A stretch of DNA of 64,000 nt from Welwitschia mirabilis (taxonomy: Eukaryota; Gnetophyta; Gnetopsida; Welwitschiales): NCBI GenBank assembly GCA_051453625.1, contig JBOZIK010000001.1:76966613-77030612 (forward strand), in the 5' to 3' direction. Position numbers and translations under genes: made by a program. Positions 1 to 13,323 of the stretch are shown here, piece after piece (position 1 is the stretch's first letter; every line of letters begins with the position of its first letter). The notes under the pieces were generated by a model. The model ran no database searches. It saw nothing but the letters and a program-made list of their open reading frames with translations, and was not told where the DNA came from.

Positions 1-1597
1 AGTTATATTCTGAGGAACCTATAATGTTCCTAGTGTCTAAAAAACCACTATAATTTAATTTTTGCATTATAATTAATTAATTATTAATTTTTATCTATGA
101 TGTCTCCCTAAAACTCAAAAATGTTATAATTAATGTTTAAAACTATTACATAAAATTTTATAAGGAAATTGAGCACATAAAATATGTTTCCATTAGTAGA
201 TTCAAGTTAAATTACTTTTATTTAATAGTTAATTATAGAAATACCTCTTTACCCTTTCTGCTTAGCTTACTTTAAATGGGCATACTTATAAGGATTTTCA
301 CCCTAGTAGTTTAAGTGAGAGAAGTAGTCTGTAGCTTATTTTTTATTTTTATTGACTTATTATATAGCCATATAGAATCTTGAATAGATGTTTATATTTT
401 AAAAATTATGCTTGAGTTATGCTTTCTTCTGTTTACCTTCTTTGAATCAATCCATGAAGATTGTCATATAACCATGACAAAGTGTTCTTAAGATCGACAT
501 AGCTCTAGGTATGTTTTAGTTTTTTTATGTACATTATTTAATATTTTTTCTTTATTATTATTGAAAGAAGAAGAAAAAAAATAATACATTTATTTAGATA
601 GAAAAGAAAAGAAAAGATTATTTCCTTTATCTATATTTTTATTATTATAGTCTTTGAAAATCAAATGTTCTTATATGCTTGCTTTGTTTTTATGGTTGTT
701 TCTATAAAATTAACCAAATGATGATTAAAATTATTATAAATAAGTAAATAATTTATTAAATATTTACATTAGTTATAATGATTTGTGTGAATTAGTATGG
801 TGTATTCATCAAATGGAACTAAATTAACATAATTTTACTACTATTCATCCCCACACTTGGATTTCATCATTAAGGTAGGTTGCATTACCTTTTTTTCATT
901 TTTTTAAAATACCCTTCTAGAAGTATATTGAATCATCACTATCCTATCCTATCCATGTATGAACTTACTTTGAGTTAATATATTGAGCCCTTGGCATCGA
1001 TTGATCATGTTACATCATCCAGAGGTGCTTCATGAAAGTGGAGTTATTTGTAAGCATGCATTCACCTCACGTACTACCTGTTACCTATATTAGAGGTATA
1101 TCAAGGTGAAGGTAATGCTTACAAAGTTGACCTCAGCTATGTTTGTATAGTTTATAACCTAAAGTAAAATCAAATCACATTTGAAGGATGGTCAGATATT
1201 GAGTTGAAATTCCATGAATTGGAGTTGAAACCTCTTATTATATTGGTTAATTATTATCCTTAAAATTTATTCATGTATTTTAACAATAAGTTTACATCTT
1301 CTCAACTATTCAAAAGATATTTTTTATGTGATAAAAAACTAGGAAGAAATAGAGGATACAAACTTATTAACTCTCTATTATTTTTAAATCAAAATAACCT
1401 ATAAATTAATTATAGGTAAATATGTGATATCAATAGGATTTATCTTTTTTATCATATGAAAATTCTAATTAAGAATTAAGTTGAATTTGGTCTTAGGTTT
1501 CACTACGTTTATCCAGTAAAAATATTAAAGAATAATGAAAGTTATTTAAAATTAAAAAATAGTCCTTAATTAGGATAAGATAAAACAAGGTATCACA
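1..1597 (+). repeat. L0 LTR copy A (3' part only), 5' LTR of a gag-only retrotransposon
   Basis: This stretch aligns along its whole length with 40237-41808, including the matched passage 'gtttgtatagtt' followed by 'gaggatggtcagatat'. It ends in TATCACA and is followed immediately by a primer binding site, as a 5' LTR should be. The left part lies outside the window. The copies differ at many positions, mostly transitions, so the element is old. No coding sequence is visible. Confidence 0.8.
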
Positions 1598-1600
1598 AAT

Positions 1601-1612
1601 TGATATCAGAGA
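1601..1612 (+). other. L0 primer binding site, initiator tRNA-Met type
   Basis: The bases TGATATCAGAGA follow the LTR end by three bases and match the usual plant site TGGTATCAGAGC with two changes. This fixes the plus orientation of L0 and shows that 1-1597 is its 5' LTR. Confidence 0.75.
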
Positions 1613-2789
1613 TCTAGGTTAAATTAAATAATACTTATGTTAAGCACTTACAAATCTGTAAGAATATAAATCCAATTATAGTTTAAACAACCTTTATTAT
1701 TAGTAATTGTAAAGTTTGTGACGGCCATAAAAATGTTAATTCCTAATAGTTATAGAGTTATTTATATTCCTAATAATCTTAAACCATGAGTAAAATGATT
1801 TATATCCTTGGTCATACTAGATTCTAAGATAACTTTAAATCCTAAGTAAGCATGAATTTAATCAAATATTCTAATACTCATGAATTCCATTCTATATATA
1901 GTTTCTTACTATCTAAATATATACCAAATTACATTGATGTTAATTCTAACAATTATAAAGATTACACTAACTATAATATTAGCACCTGAATTATCCTTAA
2001 AGATGATTATATTTTTTAAAGTTTCAAAGTATTCATAAGGTTAACTATAGTCCCAAGCTCTAGATGATCATTATGATAATCATATTTATGATAATCATAT
2101 TAAAGATCCTATTACCTTATAGCTATAGATGATAATCACTTAGAAGAATTCTAATTATTATAATAATTTAGGACTATGACTTTATATAATTTTTTAAAGA
2201 TCTTAACCTTTTGCAAAAAATATCTAAATACATAAATAATACCTTATAATTAGAAACTATTAAAAGTAATTAAAGATCCAACTAGATTATTCATCTTGAA
2301 TTCTATGGTCACATAACTTTATACTGAAAATCCATATTCATAACTTGTAAACCTTACCTATTAAAAATAAAGAAAGAGGATAATCTTGATTATGTACTTT
2401 AATATATAAATAAGGACTCATCACATCATAATGATAATAATGTCCTTCCTAACATTATAAAAATATTTCTAAGTTTAACCCTTAATAACATCTATCCTAG
2501 TTTTAGATATAATCTTATGAAAATTTCCCATTCTTTTGATGCCTCGTCATTGTTAATTAAACCTTAAAGTCAAGTTAGTTTTACCAAGTAATAAAAATAA
2601 AAATAATTCACAAGAGAATCAGCAACCTAATGATGTAAATTAATCCAATTCAACCTTAATCTTGAAGCATTAATAAATACTTTATGTAGTTTCTATCACA
2701 AACAGTAAATCAAGGTCAAAAACCACAAGTAAATAATGGTATCAATGAATCTAAGGAATTGGGTATGAGAAAATTAATTTAAATGTTTA

Positions 2790-3640
2790 TTAAGATAAAT
2801 TCACAAAAGTTTGTAGGAGGTTTATATCATTTCAAAGTAAAATCATGACTAAGTGATGTTGAAAATGTTATAGGTACTTTAGGATGTGATGAATATAAAA
2901 GGGTTTCCTTATTTATATATTATAAGGAGAAGCAAATCTATGATGAAAAATAGAAATGATTAAGTTAGTAAATCTATAACATTCATGAAATAAATTTGAG
3001 CACATATTTAGAGAGAAATACATCATCAAGTTCTATATTATTTAGAAGGTTATAGAATTCTATAATATAAGACAAGCCCATAATCTAACCATAGCATCTC
3101 ATAAGTGTAAATTTTTAGAATTATTAAGATATGTGGCACATATGCATCTAGATGAAGAATCTAAAGCAAATCTCTTTATTAATACTTTTATTTATTTTTG
3201 TTTCTATCAAAGTATTCATGTTTCAATCTAAGAATCTAATAGAGGCTATAGAAAAGGCAAACATAGCAAAATAAAATGAGAAAAGATAATAAGAAATTAA
3301 GAAAATAATTCCTCTATGGGGAAATATCCATAAGGGAAATTAATCACAAATGTCTTATCCAAATAGTAATTTATACTCTAATAAAAATAATGTCAGTATT
3401 AGTAATAGTAAAAATAGGAATTTTAATTAACCGAAGTAGACTTCATTCAAAAGAAACTATAATGTTTCGAGTTAAAGATATGCAAATAATCAACTTCAAA
3501 GATATCACTTCTATCAAACTCCTAGTTATTATCAGTAGCAGAACAAGTATAATGAAAATGACTACTACTATTGTAGAGGAAATGACAACATAAAAGAATG
3601 TTTATTATGTAATAAAAACCTTTCTAGATAACAACCAAAA
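2790..3640 (+). pseudogene. gag: L0 gag relic (retrotransposon gag domain, chromovirus-like)
   Basis: Translated pieces in shifting plus frames follow the order of a plant Gypsy gag domain. First comes a segment with QKFVGGLYHFK and then DVENVIGTLGCDEYKRV, the position where chromovirus Gag has its 'F.G..DP..A..W' and 'C....KV' elements. A piece with 'LLRYVAHMHLDEESKANLF' corresponds to the 'L..YAP.....E..K...F' block. A cysteine pair CLLC near 3596-3610 may be the remnant of the zinc knuckle. Many stops and frame changes make it non-functional. Gag would form the intracellular particle and package the RNA. The longest open stretch, 3390-3593, is a frame-shifted part of this relic and not a gene of its own. 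Confidence 0.6.
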
Positions 3641-3968
3641 AATTCTAAAGGATGAAATAGTGTTTCTTAATCAATAGGACAACTTCAAGTAGTAGTAGAT
3701 AATCAAGAGGTGCAATTTTAAATCTTTGTTATAAAAGGTGAGACAGGATTATTTAATTATATAGAAGCTAGATGCAATGTTGGACTAATAAACTATCATC
3801 CATCAAGTAAAGATAAAGTGGAGTAATTATAGTCTTGATGAAGATACTTTGAAGCTTGACAAAGTAATTAAAAATCAATACCTAAACCTTTTTCAACCTC
3901 ATAATATGTAGTTAAGTGTTTTCAAGCTTTTTACATATCTTAATTCTTAGGAGTGAATCAATTTAAAT

Positions 3969-3977
3969 GAGAGAGAA
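3969..3977 (+). other. L0 polypurine tract
   Basis: GAGAGAGAA lies directly before the LTR start TGTCATAT. This is where the plus-strand primer for reverse transcription is expected. It confirms the LTR start at 3978. Confidence 0.7.
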
Positions 3978-4828
3978 TGTCATATTCCATATTTTATAAA
4001 ACTTTTCTAATTGAATAATAAGTAAATTAAGATTTTAGTAAAATAAATAATTATTCTTATTTAAGTTCCTTATCAAATAAGATGTTATTTTAAAATTAAC
4101 CTTAGTTTGTAATATTTATAATTTATCATGAAAGTTATAAAAATTATGTTAAAAGGTTTTATAAAAAAAAATCTAATCCAAAAATTTTAAATTACATAAT
4201 TCCATTATGTGAAGAATTAAAATCACATGATAAAATGAATAAATTATAAGTTCCAAGAGGACATGATAATATATTTTGTATCTTATTTACTCATTTATAC
4301 TCTTGGTAAATGTGATATGTATACTATATGATGAATAAATATTTTCTTCTTTGTGTTATGTGATTGATAGATTTTATGTATTTTAAAATGAATGAGCATT
4401 TTAATAAGTATAGGCAATCTTACTTAGAACCAAGAATGATAAATGAATAGATTTACTCTACCATAACTTTTATGTTCTTAAGATGTGTAACAACACTTTG
4501 TTCATAGCATAGTCATTGCTTTATTCATTGGAATTGTCTCATTGTGCTAAATATCAATTTTGAGATCTATGCATTTATTCTTTTAATGCATGTCTTGGAT
4601 GAATTAAAATTACTTATGAGCCTATGAAGGCATTAAAAGAGTTAGCATGAGTAAATGATGCATGTAATTAAACTTGCTAATTGAAGCAAGAAGATTACTC
4701 ATCCTAGTTAGATGTATGACTCATAAATATGATCTCTTTGTATGCTCCAATGTTACTTATTACTAATCCCACTTATCAATACTAAATTATGTGATCTTAT
4801 GATCTTAAGCTATGTGCTTCTGTTTTTC

Positions 4829-4865
4829 TATATATAAACATCCTTTCCTCTCTTATAAAAAGGAG
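4829..4865 (+). promoter_or_regulatory. TATA-like elements of L0 LTR promoter
   Basis: CTATATATAAAC at 4829-4840 and CTTATAAAAAGG near 4852 precede the CT-rich stretch. This is the position where a Gypsy LTR carries its core promoter at the U3/R border. The assignment rests on motif and position only. Confidence 0.4.
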
Positions 4866-4896
4866 ATACTTTTATTTTGTTTCTTATAAGTGCATT

Positions 4897-4900
<4 letters not shown>

Positions 4901-4936
<36 letters not shown>
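4901..4936. repeat. (CT)n microsatellite in L0 LTR copy B
   Basis: About 18 uninterrupted CT units occur just downstream of the TATA-like boxes. The homologous position in LTR copy C (39083-39132) also carries (CT)n, so the tract is part of the ancestral LTR. Confidence 0.95.
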
Positions 4937-4938
<2 letters not shown>

Positions 4939-6295
4939 TTCTCTTTTTATTCTTGCTTGTGGAGCTTGGAGCTTAGAATCTTGGAATTTGGAAGCTTAAA
5001 AGATTAGAGTTAAGGAACTCTTAACTTATATCTTTATCATCTTTAACTACCAAGATCTTATTAATCTTTCCAAGTAAGCTTCTTACTCTTATTATCCATA
5101 TGATCTTATTTTCATATTGGAATGATGTAATATTTTATTATACAATTATTTATGGATTTTATAAAATTATGTTATAAAATATTATTCGCTTCCATTAATA
5201 CCCACCAAGATGATATAGTAAGATATGAGGGGTTCTCTTATGCCTGGTCATGATGGATTACTGATAGATGATTATGGTCAAGTGACTGAGGGTTCACTAT
5301 TAAAAAAAAAAATTTTTTTGGTACCCATGTTTATTTAGTATTATGTTTATTTTTAGCTATTATGCATTAAAACCATCTTATTAAGGGAAAAGTTTGATCC
5401 TCAAAATTCTCTTTAGGCTAGTACTCTTTCATGGAAAGTCTCAAGGCTCATAGTAAATGTTTTTAAGAATTGATTTAATTTTTCTTTCTATAATGATTAT
5501 TTTCTTTTTACAGTTGATTTATATTTATATAATTAATTATTTAGTATATCCATTATTTTATTGATCTGATTTATTACTTAAGTACTTGTAGAAACTTTGT
5601 CATGTTTTTATTATGGCGAAAATTAAATTTCTAGAATAGAGGCATATGATAAAAACACTATATCATATTAATTAATAGGTATAAATTAGTGGATTATTTT
5701 CTGTAAGTCCAGGATTATGACATAAATTAAAAAAATGTAAAAATAGTAATTTTTCTGATGATATTTTTAAATATTCATTTATTGTAATACATCAAAAAAT
5801 AAATGTAGAAAATAGTAAGCACATAATTTACATTTTTGAACCTACTTGTAAATATATTTGCAAGCTTGAATATCCTAAGTTGTAGGAAATTGAATAATAT
5901 TTTAAAAACATCTTGAATCATTTAAAAACTCAAACTATATTGAAAGTTATGATCATTTTAGTGTAGGGTGGAAGGACTATAATTTTAGAAACTTTGGCAG
6001 TTTTTATTTTTAAATGATAAAGTTAAAAATAATACTTTTATAATAGTTGAAGTTAGATTCTAAGGAACCTATTATGTATTTAGTTTTTGAAAAACTACCA
6101 TAATTTAACTTTTGATTTATAATTTATTAATTGTTACTTTTTAATTATGATGTAAAGCTCAAAAATGTTATAATTAACACTTAAAATTATAGAAAAATTA
6201 TTACACAAAATTTTATAGAAAAATTGAGTATATAAAGTATTTTTTATTAGTAAATTTAAGTTAAAGTACTTACAAGTAGTATTTATTTGTAGAAA

Positions 6296-6300
6296 TAACT
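6296..6300. other. Target site duplication of L1, left copy
   Basis: TAACT here corresponds to TACCT at 38861-38865. The uninterrupted LTR copy C reads TAGAAATACCTC at about 40470, so a 5-bp TACCT-like target was duplicated. Confidence 0.65.
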
Positions 6301-7529
6301 CGCTGCAGTGTGAATTTATGCAATCTTTAAGTCTTTAAGTAGATTCTGTAAATCATAAATACTTACAGAAAAACACACACTAGTATAGATAGAAGTTAAA
6401 TCAAATATTGTAATCCATTAAAAGCATAAGGCTAAAAGTTAGAGAATTGATTTTAACAAAGTATTTTTAGTCTTTTTCCTTTAAGTAAATAAAAACAAGA
6501 AATAATGCAAATGCAATACAAGATGAATGATGATGAAATGCTTATGGTTGAAATGCAAATGTAATTAATTTAAGTAAAGAATATATTTTACTACCAATCC
6601 TTCTATCACAAAGATTAGCCCTTATAATGTAGATCAATTAGGAAGTGCTATCACTTATTCCTAACCAACATAAGATACAAGATACATCAAGAAGAATTTG
6701 AATAAATGCAAATATGGAAATGCAATTATAAATGAAATGAAATACAAGATCTAAACTAATAAAGTCAACCTTAACAAAGGTTGTCCTTATGATTTAGATC
6801 AACTATGATGTTATCACAAAATCATAACCAACATAAATCATAAGGAACAAGCATATAATAGAACTGAAATAGTTGTTATACTAATTTTGAATTTACATTT
6901 ACTTACAAAATAGGATCACCTTAATGGAGGATACATAGCCTAATACTAAGGAAGGCTTCTCTTTATAGCTAAGGATGTACCTCCTGTCCTTCAATCTCTT
7001 GTCACAAGAATTTCTAGTATAAAAGATGAAATTGGAAGCAAAGAGGGTATCTATAGTTTTACATTAAAGATTCTAGAAGAAAAATCCTAGAAGTTAGAGA
7101 AGAAACCCTAGTAACTCATATGAGGTGTATGACCCTATTATGAAGATAATTCATTTCATTTATACAAAATAGTTGTCATCCCAACTACCATTCAAATGAT
7201 ACTAAGGACAATACCCCATAATTATAGATGAGTCATCAGCTTCTAGCCCTACAGCTTTAGTTCAAGTTAGCATCTGTGTTGTTCTAGATGTCATCTAGGT
7301 AACATAGGGGATTGAATGCTTCTTAAGAATTATAGCTAAGAGAAATTAGCATCTACATTATCAGTCTTCTTTTTAAAGTACTAAGTATTAAAATCTATCT
7401 GAAGTACCTCTAAATATGTCTAGAATTTCATGTTTTCATGATCATCTCATCCATTCTTAAACCTCTTTGAACGTCTTGCAAAAGTACTCAAAATATCTCA
7501 TCAAATACATACGATTTGATATTGCAACA
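6301..7529 (-). repeat. L1 3' LTR
   Basis: About 1.23 kb, aligning with 29069-30066 joined to 38521-38860. Shared landmarks are 'caatctttaagtctttaagta' at one end and 'tactcaaaatatctcatcaaa' to 'attgcaaca' at the other. The first base pair is CG where TG is expected. The internal passage 'ggacaataccccataat' (7205) marks the point where the other LTR was broken by G. Confidence 0.8.
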
Positions 7530-7545
7530 TAGCCATTCACTTATC
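7530..7545 (-). other. L1 polypurine tract (weak)
   Basis: On the minus strand this reads ATAAGTGAATGGCTA next to the LTR. The same position in L2 reads CTAAGTGGAGGGCTA. It is a decayed polypurine tract, recognisable mainly by comparison with L2. Confidence 0.5.
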
Positions 7546-10290
7546 CTTGTCAGTACTTGATGAAGTAAGCAGTCAACTATAATTGTGAGCCAAATTAGCT
7601 AAGGTAAATAATAACTACGAAAATGTAAATTAAGTTCAAAAATCTATATCATGCAAGATTAGATATTAATAACTAGTGAATTTAAGTATTACCTCTGTAA
7701 GAAGTGTAATAATGCTATTATCTTGACTATTATCTGGATGACTATATGACCAACGTGCTTAACAAATTAGAATAAAATTTAAGTAATCATGAACATGATC
7801 ATAAAAAAAATTAGTGTATTAAAATCTTTGTTATCCCCTTATTTAAAACATTTAACACATCATAAGAAAAAAATTAAATGTCATACGCAAAAATCTTCAT
7901 AAAATATAACCATGATAGCTCAGAAAAATGATGATGTGCATGCATAATTAAAGTAGTAATAAACTAAAAATGATGTGCATAAATCAATTAGTGAGTTAAA
8001 ATAATAATTCACAAAGTTAAATGCAAAAAAATAATTATAACATTACTTCCATTATCCATGGTCTTTTGAATCTCCCACATCACACCTACAAGAAGGTCTT
8101 ATAATTATACTATTGTGCTTGCTAAATAATGTCTATAATGCAAACTATACAAGTAATATGAAATCATAACCCAAATATTGCATCACATATATGTGTCGTG
8201 AAAGCTCAAAAATTATCCTAATAAGTAAAAATTTTGCTAAATATCTCAGAAACATCTCAAAAAGATATCCTATCCTCCATAGGTAAACTAATACATCCAT
8301 ATTACAATGGAATAAGAAAAACTATTATTGATCACCTCATCATCTAGACATCAAACATGGATCGACAATTAAAAAAGAAAGTTTTAGAAAATGGTAAAGT
8401 CTATGTAGGGTCAAATAATTAAGGATAGAAATAGGGAAGCCTCAAAAAATCATGAAAAAATTTGAAAGATAAATAAAAGTAAAGAATCATCTTAAAAAAT
8501 GATCATGGGAAAGGGGTTGAATGGGGAAAGTACTCAAAGAAAGAGAAAAGGATAGGGACATGATAATGCACCAAGTGGAAATAAGTGATGCTCAAAAAGA
8601 TCCTCAATGTACCTAAACTCAGTAAGCATATAAAAGTAGCAAGATATAACTCAAAAAGAAATGAAAATAAAAATATCATTGCCATCTATCAAAAAGTATT
8701 AAAAGAAGGATAACCCTTATGGATAAAACCCTTAAGGAAAATAAAAAAGATAACAACAAACTACTAAATGATCAAGCCCTAAATATTATGCTAAAAACAT
8801 ATGGAAATGACTTTAAAATATCAAATAAAACAACTAAGAAAAATAAAAGGAAAATGGATATCTAGGAACACAAAGAAGATTATTTATCTATTTTAAATTC
8901 TAATTTAATAAACTTATTTGGTAATAATTATTAAATCACATGATTAATAATGCATGACATGATTGAAAAACTTATAAAGTATCATTCGAATAGGTAATAA
9001 TTATGATGATGTCAAGAAAATCTAACATTTATAATTAATGAATGATGAGATTAAAATATGCTTATGGACTTACCTACTCACACCTCAAAAATTATACTGG
9101 AATATTAAAAAATAAAATGATCATGTGGAAGTACTATATGCACAATGAGTCTAGAAAATAAGCAATATCTCTGATGACACTAGAGACATCACTAGTCCCA
9201 TAGAATTTAAATTATTTCTATGATAAGAAAAGTGCAACCACTGTCAGAGAAGTAAGAACTTATGAAGAATGGCTAACTAACCTCCCAATGAAGTTTTCAC
9301 AACTATCATATTGTATTACAAAGGATGCTCTTAGGAAAATTTTCCCTGATGCACTTGTGGTAGGAAATTATAGTTTATTTTAGATAAAAGACAACTCTTT
9401 TTCTCTTTTTCTTTTTCTTTTTTTCCTCTTTTTTTGAAGTGAAATATCCTACATAACCAAGTACTCGTAAGGACAAGGGTGAAGTAATAAGATGAAAAAC
9501 AAGTGAGAGCACACTTAAATAACTAAAGAATTACACCATTGAGAGAGAACATAAGAACCAAGGCATCTTCCTTTAAAATGAAGTTTGTAGATATATAAAT
9601 TTCTTAAGATTAGGTAAATCCAATCTTATTACTTTAGAATACCTAAGTAAAGGATTACTAGTCATGGTAACTTCACACAGTAATACATAAGTCAAGGTAA
9701 AAATGTTTAAGTGATAGTATGACATCTACTTAAGAAATCAGCTAAGAAATAATTTAGTTAATGGTTGAAGAAAAGTCCTCTTCATTTAGAGTGGCTTCTA
9801 AGATAAGTGTTTCTATAATGTTCAAGGTTTGATCAGTAGATGATTCATAGGTTTTCAACCTTTATCCATTAACATTCTAGATTTTCCTAATGTTTAGATC
9901 AAAGATTTTAATTAAGCCATTAAGATGTACTTTTTGTATAAGATAAGAACCTAATAATTTAGAGGTTAAGTTGTTATGTAAAAGGTGTACTCTTGTATTG
10001 TGTAAAAGGACTAGTTGACCTAGTTCAAATTGCTTATAGATTATCTTTTTATCATGTTTAAACTTAGTTTAGAATTTATGAATGAGTTAACGATGTATAG
10101 CACAGTTATTTATTTTAATCTAAATTATCAAGTTGGGCTAATCGAGTCTTAAGATTTTCATCTAATTTTATAAGGTTAAGTTGATAAATGGATTGATAAG
10201 AGTTATAGCAAATATTAACTAGCAAGATACAAACCTTTCTGTACACAAGTTCATAAGGTGAAAAAATGAGAGATTTTTGCCAAGTAGTAT
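7546..10290 (-). mobile_element. L1 3' spacer between integrase and 3' LTR, no intact gene
   Basis: About 2.7 kb. It aligns in pieces with the L2 spacer; for example 9150-9300 matches 19430-19570 and 9500-9600 matches 19870-19960. The third-ORF block seen in L2 at 16.6-17.9 kb is not evident here. The pyrimidine-rich run near 9401-9436 sits where L2 has a long (CT)n tract. Short open stretches such as 8503-8685 on the minus strand are low-complexity hydrophobic readings of AT-rich DNA. Confidence 0.6.
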
Positions 10291-10800
10291 GGTAAGACTA
10301 AAGAACATCATTAATTTTAAAGGATAAAGTTTTCTTATTGATAGAGACTAGTTTTCTTATTGATGGAGACTATTTTAAAGGATTAAATTTTTCTATTAGC
10401 ATTTTTAGGTTGGTCATTGAATTATGGATGATAAGCATAGGTAATTATATGTTTAATTTTAATGGATAAAAAAAGTTTTTGAAAACGATAATTGAAAAAA
10501 TGTATTTTTTGATCATTAATAATGATGCTAGGAGAATCAAAATACTAAAACATATGAGTTCATGCAAAACTACGGATAGTTCAGACATCATGTTTAGAAG
10601 TAGGAATAGCTTCAACTCACTTAGTAACATAATCAACAGTCACTAAGATATAGTTTTTATCATGAGAAGGTGATTTAATAAGGCATATAAAGTCAACTCT
10701 CTCATAGTCAAAGGTTCAAATTTAAGCATAGGTTTAAGGGGTATATCTTGAGAGCGAATTAGAATACCATAACGTTGATGAGTATTACACCTTCTAGCAA
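10290..10800 (-). pseudogene. L1 integrase relic
   Basis: The region is collinear with the L2 integrase segment at 20686-21250. The nucleotide passages around 10640-10760 (upstream, on the minus strand) and 10445-10636 correspond to it. The frame is broken repeatedly and the HPQT-type motif readable in L2 is lost. Integrase would insert the cDNA into the host chromosome. This copy is certainly inactive. Confidence 0.6.
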
Positions 10801-10899
10801 AGTTGAGAGAATCCTTAAAAAGGACAAGCTAATAGAAACCAGAGTGAAGAATTTTGATTATAGTCTTTAGGCTACTAAAGTATTCCTCACATACCCTAC

Positions 10900-12480
10900 C
10901 AGGGAAAAGGTTAAGAACATATATCTTTTCTTATTTAGACACACATTTGTGCATAATTTAAGCTTTGCATCTATAGTAAAGATGGGATTGATTCTACTCA
11001 TAATCATCAATCTTATAAAAAACTATTTTCATTGGTTATGGTTCCAATGCTGAGGTGTTCTTATGATAATAAGGTAGTTAACAATATCAACATATCAAGG
11101 AGAAAGATAAGTAGAGAAGATGATATAGAGATGTTTAACAATAAATAGTTATTCATTGAGATAGGAATCATTGATTAGAAGTTCATTAAGAGAACAAGAG
11201 AGTCAAGATAAATGGTCCATAATACTATTATGTTTTCTAGCCTTATCAATGATGGTAAGATTGAATTATTTCATGAGAAAAATCCATCTAATATGTCTAG
11301 TACTAGAATCTTTCTTGGTTATAAGGTAACATTTGGCTGTATGATCTATGTAGCATTAGTATAAAAGCCAAGAAGATAGTATTTAAGATGATCAAGGTAA
11401 AAGATGATGGAAAGCATTTCTTTTTCGATTATAGTATAGATGGATTAGGTCTTAGACAAAGTTTTACTAATATAAGATATGATTTTAAGATTAATTCTGC
11501 ATTTTTGACTAAGAGCCCCATCCACAGTATTATTTCTAGCTTCACATATAAGTTTAAAATCCTTAGTCCAATCAGGTTCCATTACAATGGATTTAGAAGA
11601 AATTTTATCCTTAACTATTTCGAAAGCAAGTTGACATAAGTCATTCTAATAAAATGATGATAGAAACCAACATGTCCAACAAAAGATTTAACTTGTTTAA
11701 TATTAGTTGGAGGGGTAAGGTTTTTAATGATACCAAATTTTATAGGGGTCATCCTAATTCCCTTACTATAAATGTAGTGACCTAAAATAATCCCAAATGT
11801 TATTAAGAAAGAAACTCTTTTTCCAACTCAAATATAGACCACTTTCTATACATCTATCTAAGACTTTCTCTGATCTTTCCATGATTTATTCAAAAGTTTC
11901 ACCAAATATTGAGAAGTCATCCATAAATATTTTAATAAATTATTCTATCATGTCAAAAATGACACCCATCATTACTCTTTGAAAAGTATTAGGAGCATTA
12001 TAAAGTCCAAAAGCATTCTTCTAAAGGCAAGTCTTCCAAAGGGAGAAGTAAAGGTTATTTTTGCTTGGTTCTCACTAGCTATGTAAACCTAATTGTACTC
12101 ACTATACTCATCAAGAAAATAGTAGTAGGCATGTACTGAGATTCTATTAAGCACTTGATTAAGAAAGAGTAAAGAATAATGATCCTTCTTAGTTACCATG
12201 CACATTCTTCATTCTCCATCCTTTTTAGAACTACTGTTAAGGGGCTAATCCACTCATTATCAGATATAGCATAGATAATTCTAACATCCATAAGTTTAAT
12301 AATTTCATCTTTGAATACTTACTTAAGGGCTAGATTAAGCCTTCATTGGGATTACCTAACTAATTTAGCGTTATCTTCAACATAGATTTTATGTTAAACT
12401 ATGAAATGAGGAATTGTAGCTAAATCCCTATGGGTCCAAGTAAAAGCATTTTCCTTAGAAGTTAAAAGTGAGACTAAGTT
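10900..12480 (-). pseudogene. L1 reverse transcriptase / RNase H relic
   Basis: On the minus strand one short frame reads KIFMDDFSIFGETFE with the codons for FMDD at 11916-11927. This is the catalytic YxDD box of Ty3/Gypsy reverse transcriptases in the form FMDD that Athila/Tat elements use. Flanking pieces around 12170-12300 correspond to the finger and palm blocks, by alignment to L2 at 22660-22870. Both catalytic aspartates are kept but stops surround them. The enzyme would copy the element RNA into DNA, primed from the tRNA site at 29048-29065. Confidence 0.75.
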
Positions 12481-12804
12481 GAATTATTGTGTAAAATGAG
12501 AAGTTCACTTATCATTAAAGGTTTCTTTAGATTATTATACAAAAAAATGTATTTTAGATCTATGGATAACTCTTTTAGTTCTACACTATAATATTCAATA
12601 TCTATTATTGAATTACCAGCATTAACTATTATTCCAGATTGTCATGTAGATGACTACAGTGGATGAAACCATCAAAAAGGTTTTCTATTAAATTCACATG
12701 TTGGACTTCTTCCTAGTTTAAAACTTCCTCATCCTAATGATCAATATAGTATATTTTAGTTAGGCCATCATACAAAATAGATTCATGTAGCATTATTAAT
12801 CTCT

Positions 12805-13323
12805 NNNNNNNNNNNNNNNNNNNNNNNNNNNNNNNNNNNNNNNNNNNNNNNNNNNNNNNNNNNNNNNNNNNNNNNNNNNNNNNNNNNNNNNNNNNNNNNN
12901 NNNNNNNNNNNNNNNNNNNNNNNNNNNNNNNNNNNNNNNNNNNNNNNNNNNNNNNNNNNNNNNNNNNNNNNNNNNNNNNNNNNNNNNNNNNNNNNNNNNN
13001 NNNNNNNNNNNNNNNNNNNNNNNNNNNNNNNNNNNNNNNNNNNNNNNNNNNNNNNNNNNNNNNNNNNNNNNNNNNNNNNNNNNNNNNNNNNNNNNNNNNN
13101 NNNNNNNNNNNNNNNNNNNNNNNNNNNNNNNNNNNNNNNNNNNNNNNNNNNNNNNNNNNNNNNNNNNNNNNNNNNNNNNNNNNNNNNNNNNNNNNNNNNN
13201 NNNNNNNNNNNNNNNNNNNNNNNNNNNNNNNNNNNNNNNNNNNNNNNNNNNNNNNNNNNNNNNNNNNNNNNNNNNNNNNNNNNNNNNNNNNNNNNNNNNN
13301 NNNNNNNNNNNNNNNNNNNNNNN
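12805..13323. other. Assembly gap, 519 N
   Basis: Unknown bases between the L1 reverse transcriptase and protease relics. The 8 bases TAATCTCT occur on both sides of the gap. Confidence 0.95.

Larger units (their letters stand above)
1598..3977 (+). mobile_element. L0 internal region, about 2.4 kb, gag only
   Basis: The interval between primer binding site and polypurine tract is only about 2.4 kb. A gag relic fills its right half. I see no protease, reverse transcriptase or integrase motif in any frame. That architecture matches non-autonomous terminal-repeat retrotransposons that keep only gag (TR-GAG). The stretch from about 1613 to 2780 is AT-rich and contains nothing I recognise. Confidence 0.65.
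3978..6300 (+). repeat. L0 LTR copy B, left part, interrupted by L1
   Basis: The repeat starts TGTCATAT, which pairs with the GTATCACA ends at 1597 and 41808 as a decayed terminal inverted repeat. From about 4850 it aligns with 39054-40470. At 6300 it is broken by L1 and resumes at 38866, where 88 bp continue in register up to the N gap at 38954. The undamaged LTR would be about 3.6 kb, which is long. Confidence 0.75.

Noticed and set aside
8503-8685. Hydrophobic minus-strand frame that could be read as a membrane protein
   Set aside because: Low-complexity F/L/I reading of AT-rich spacer DNA without homologue in L2; the same holds for 18802-18984 and 26877-27215.
11388-11639. 83-codon plus open frame
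   Set aside because: Antisense of the L1 reverse transcriptase/RNase H relic; no support for a separate gene.
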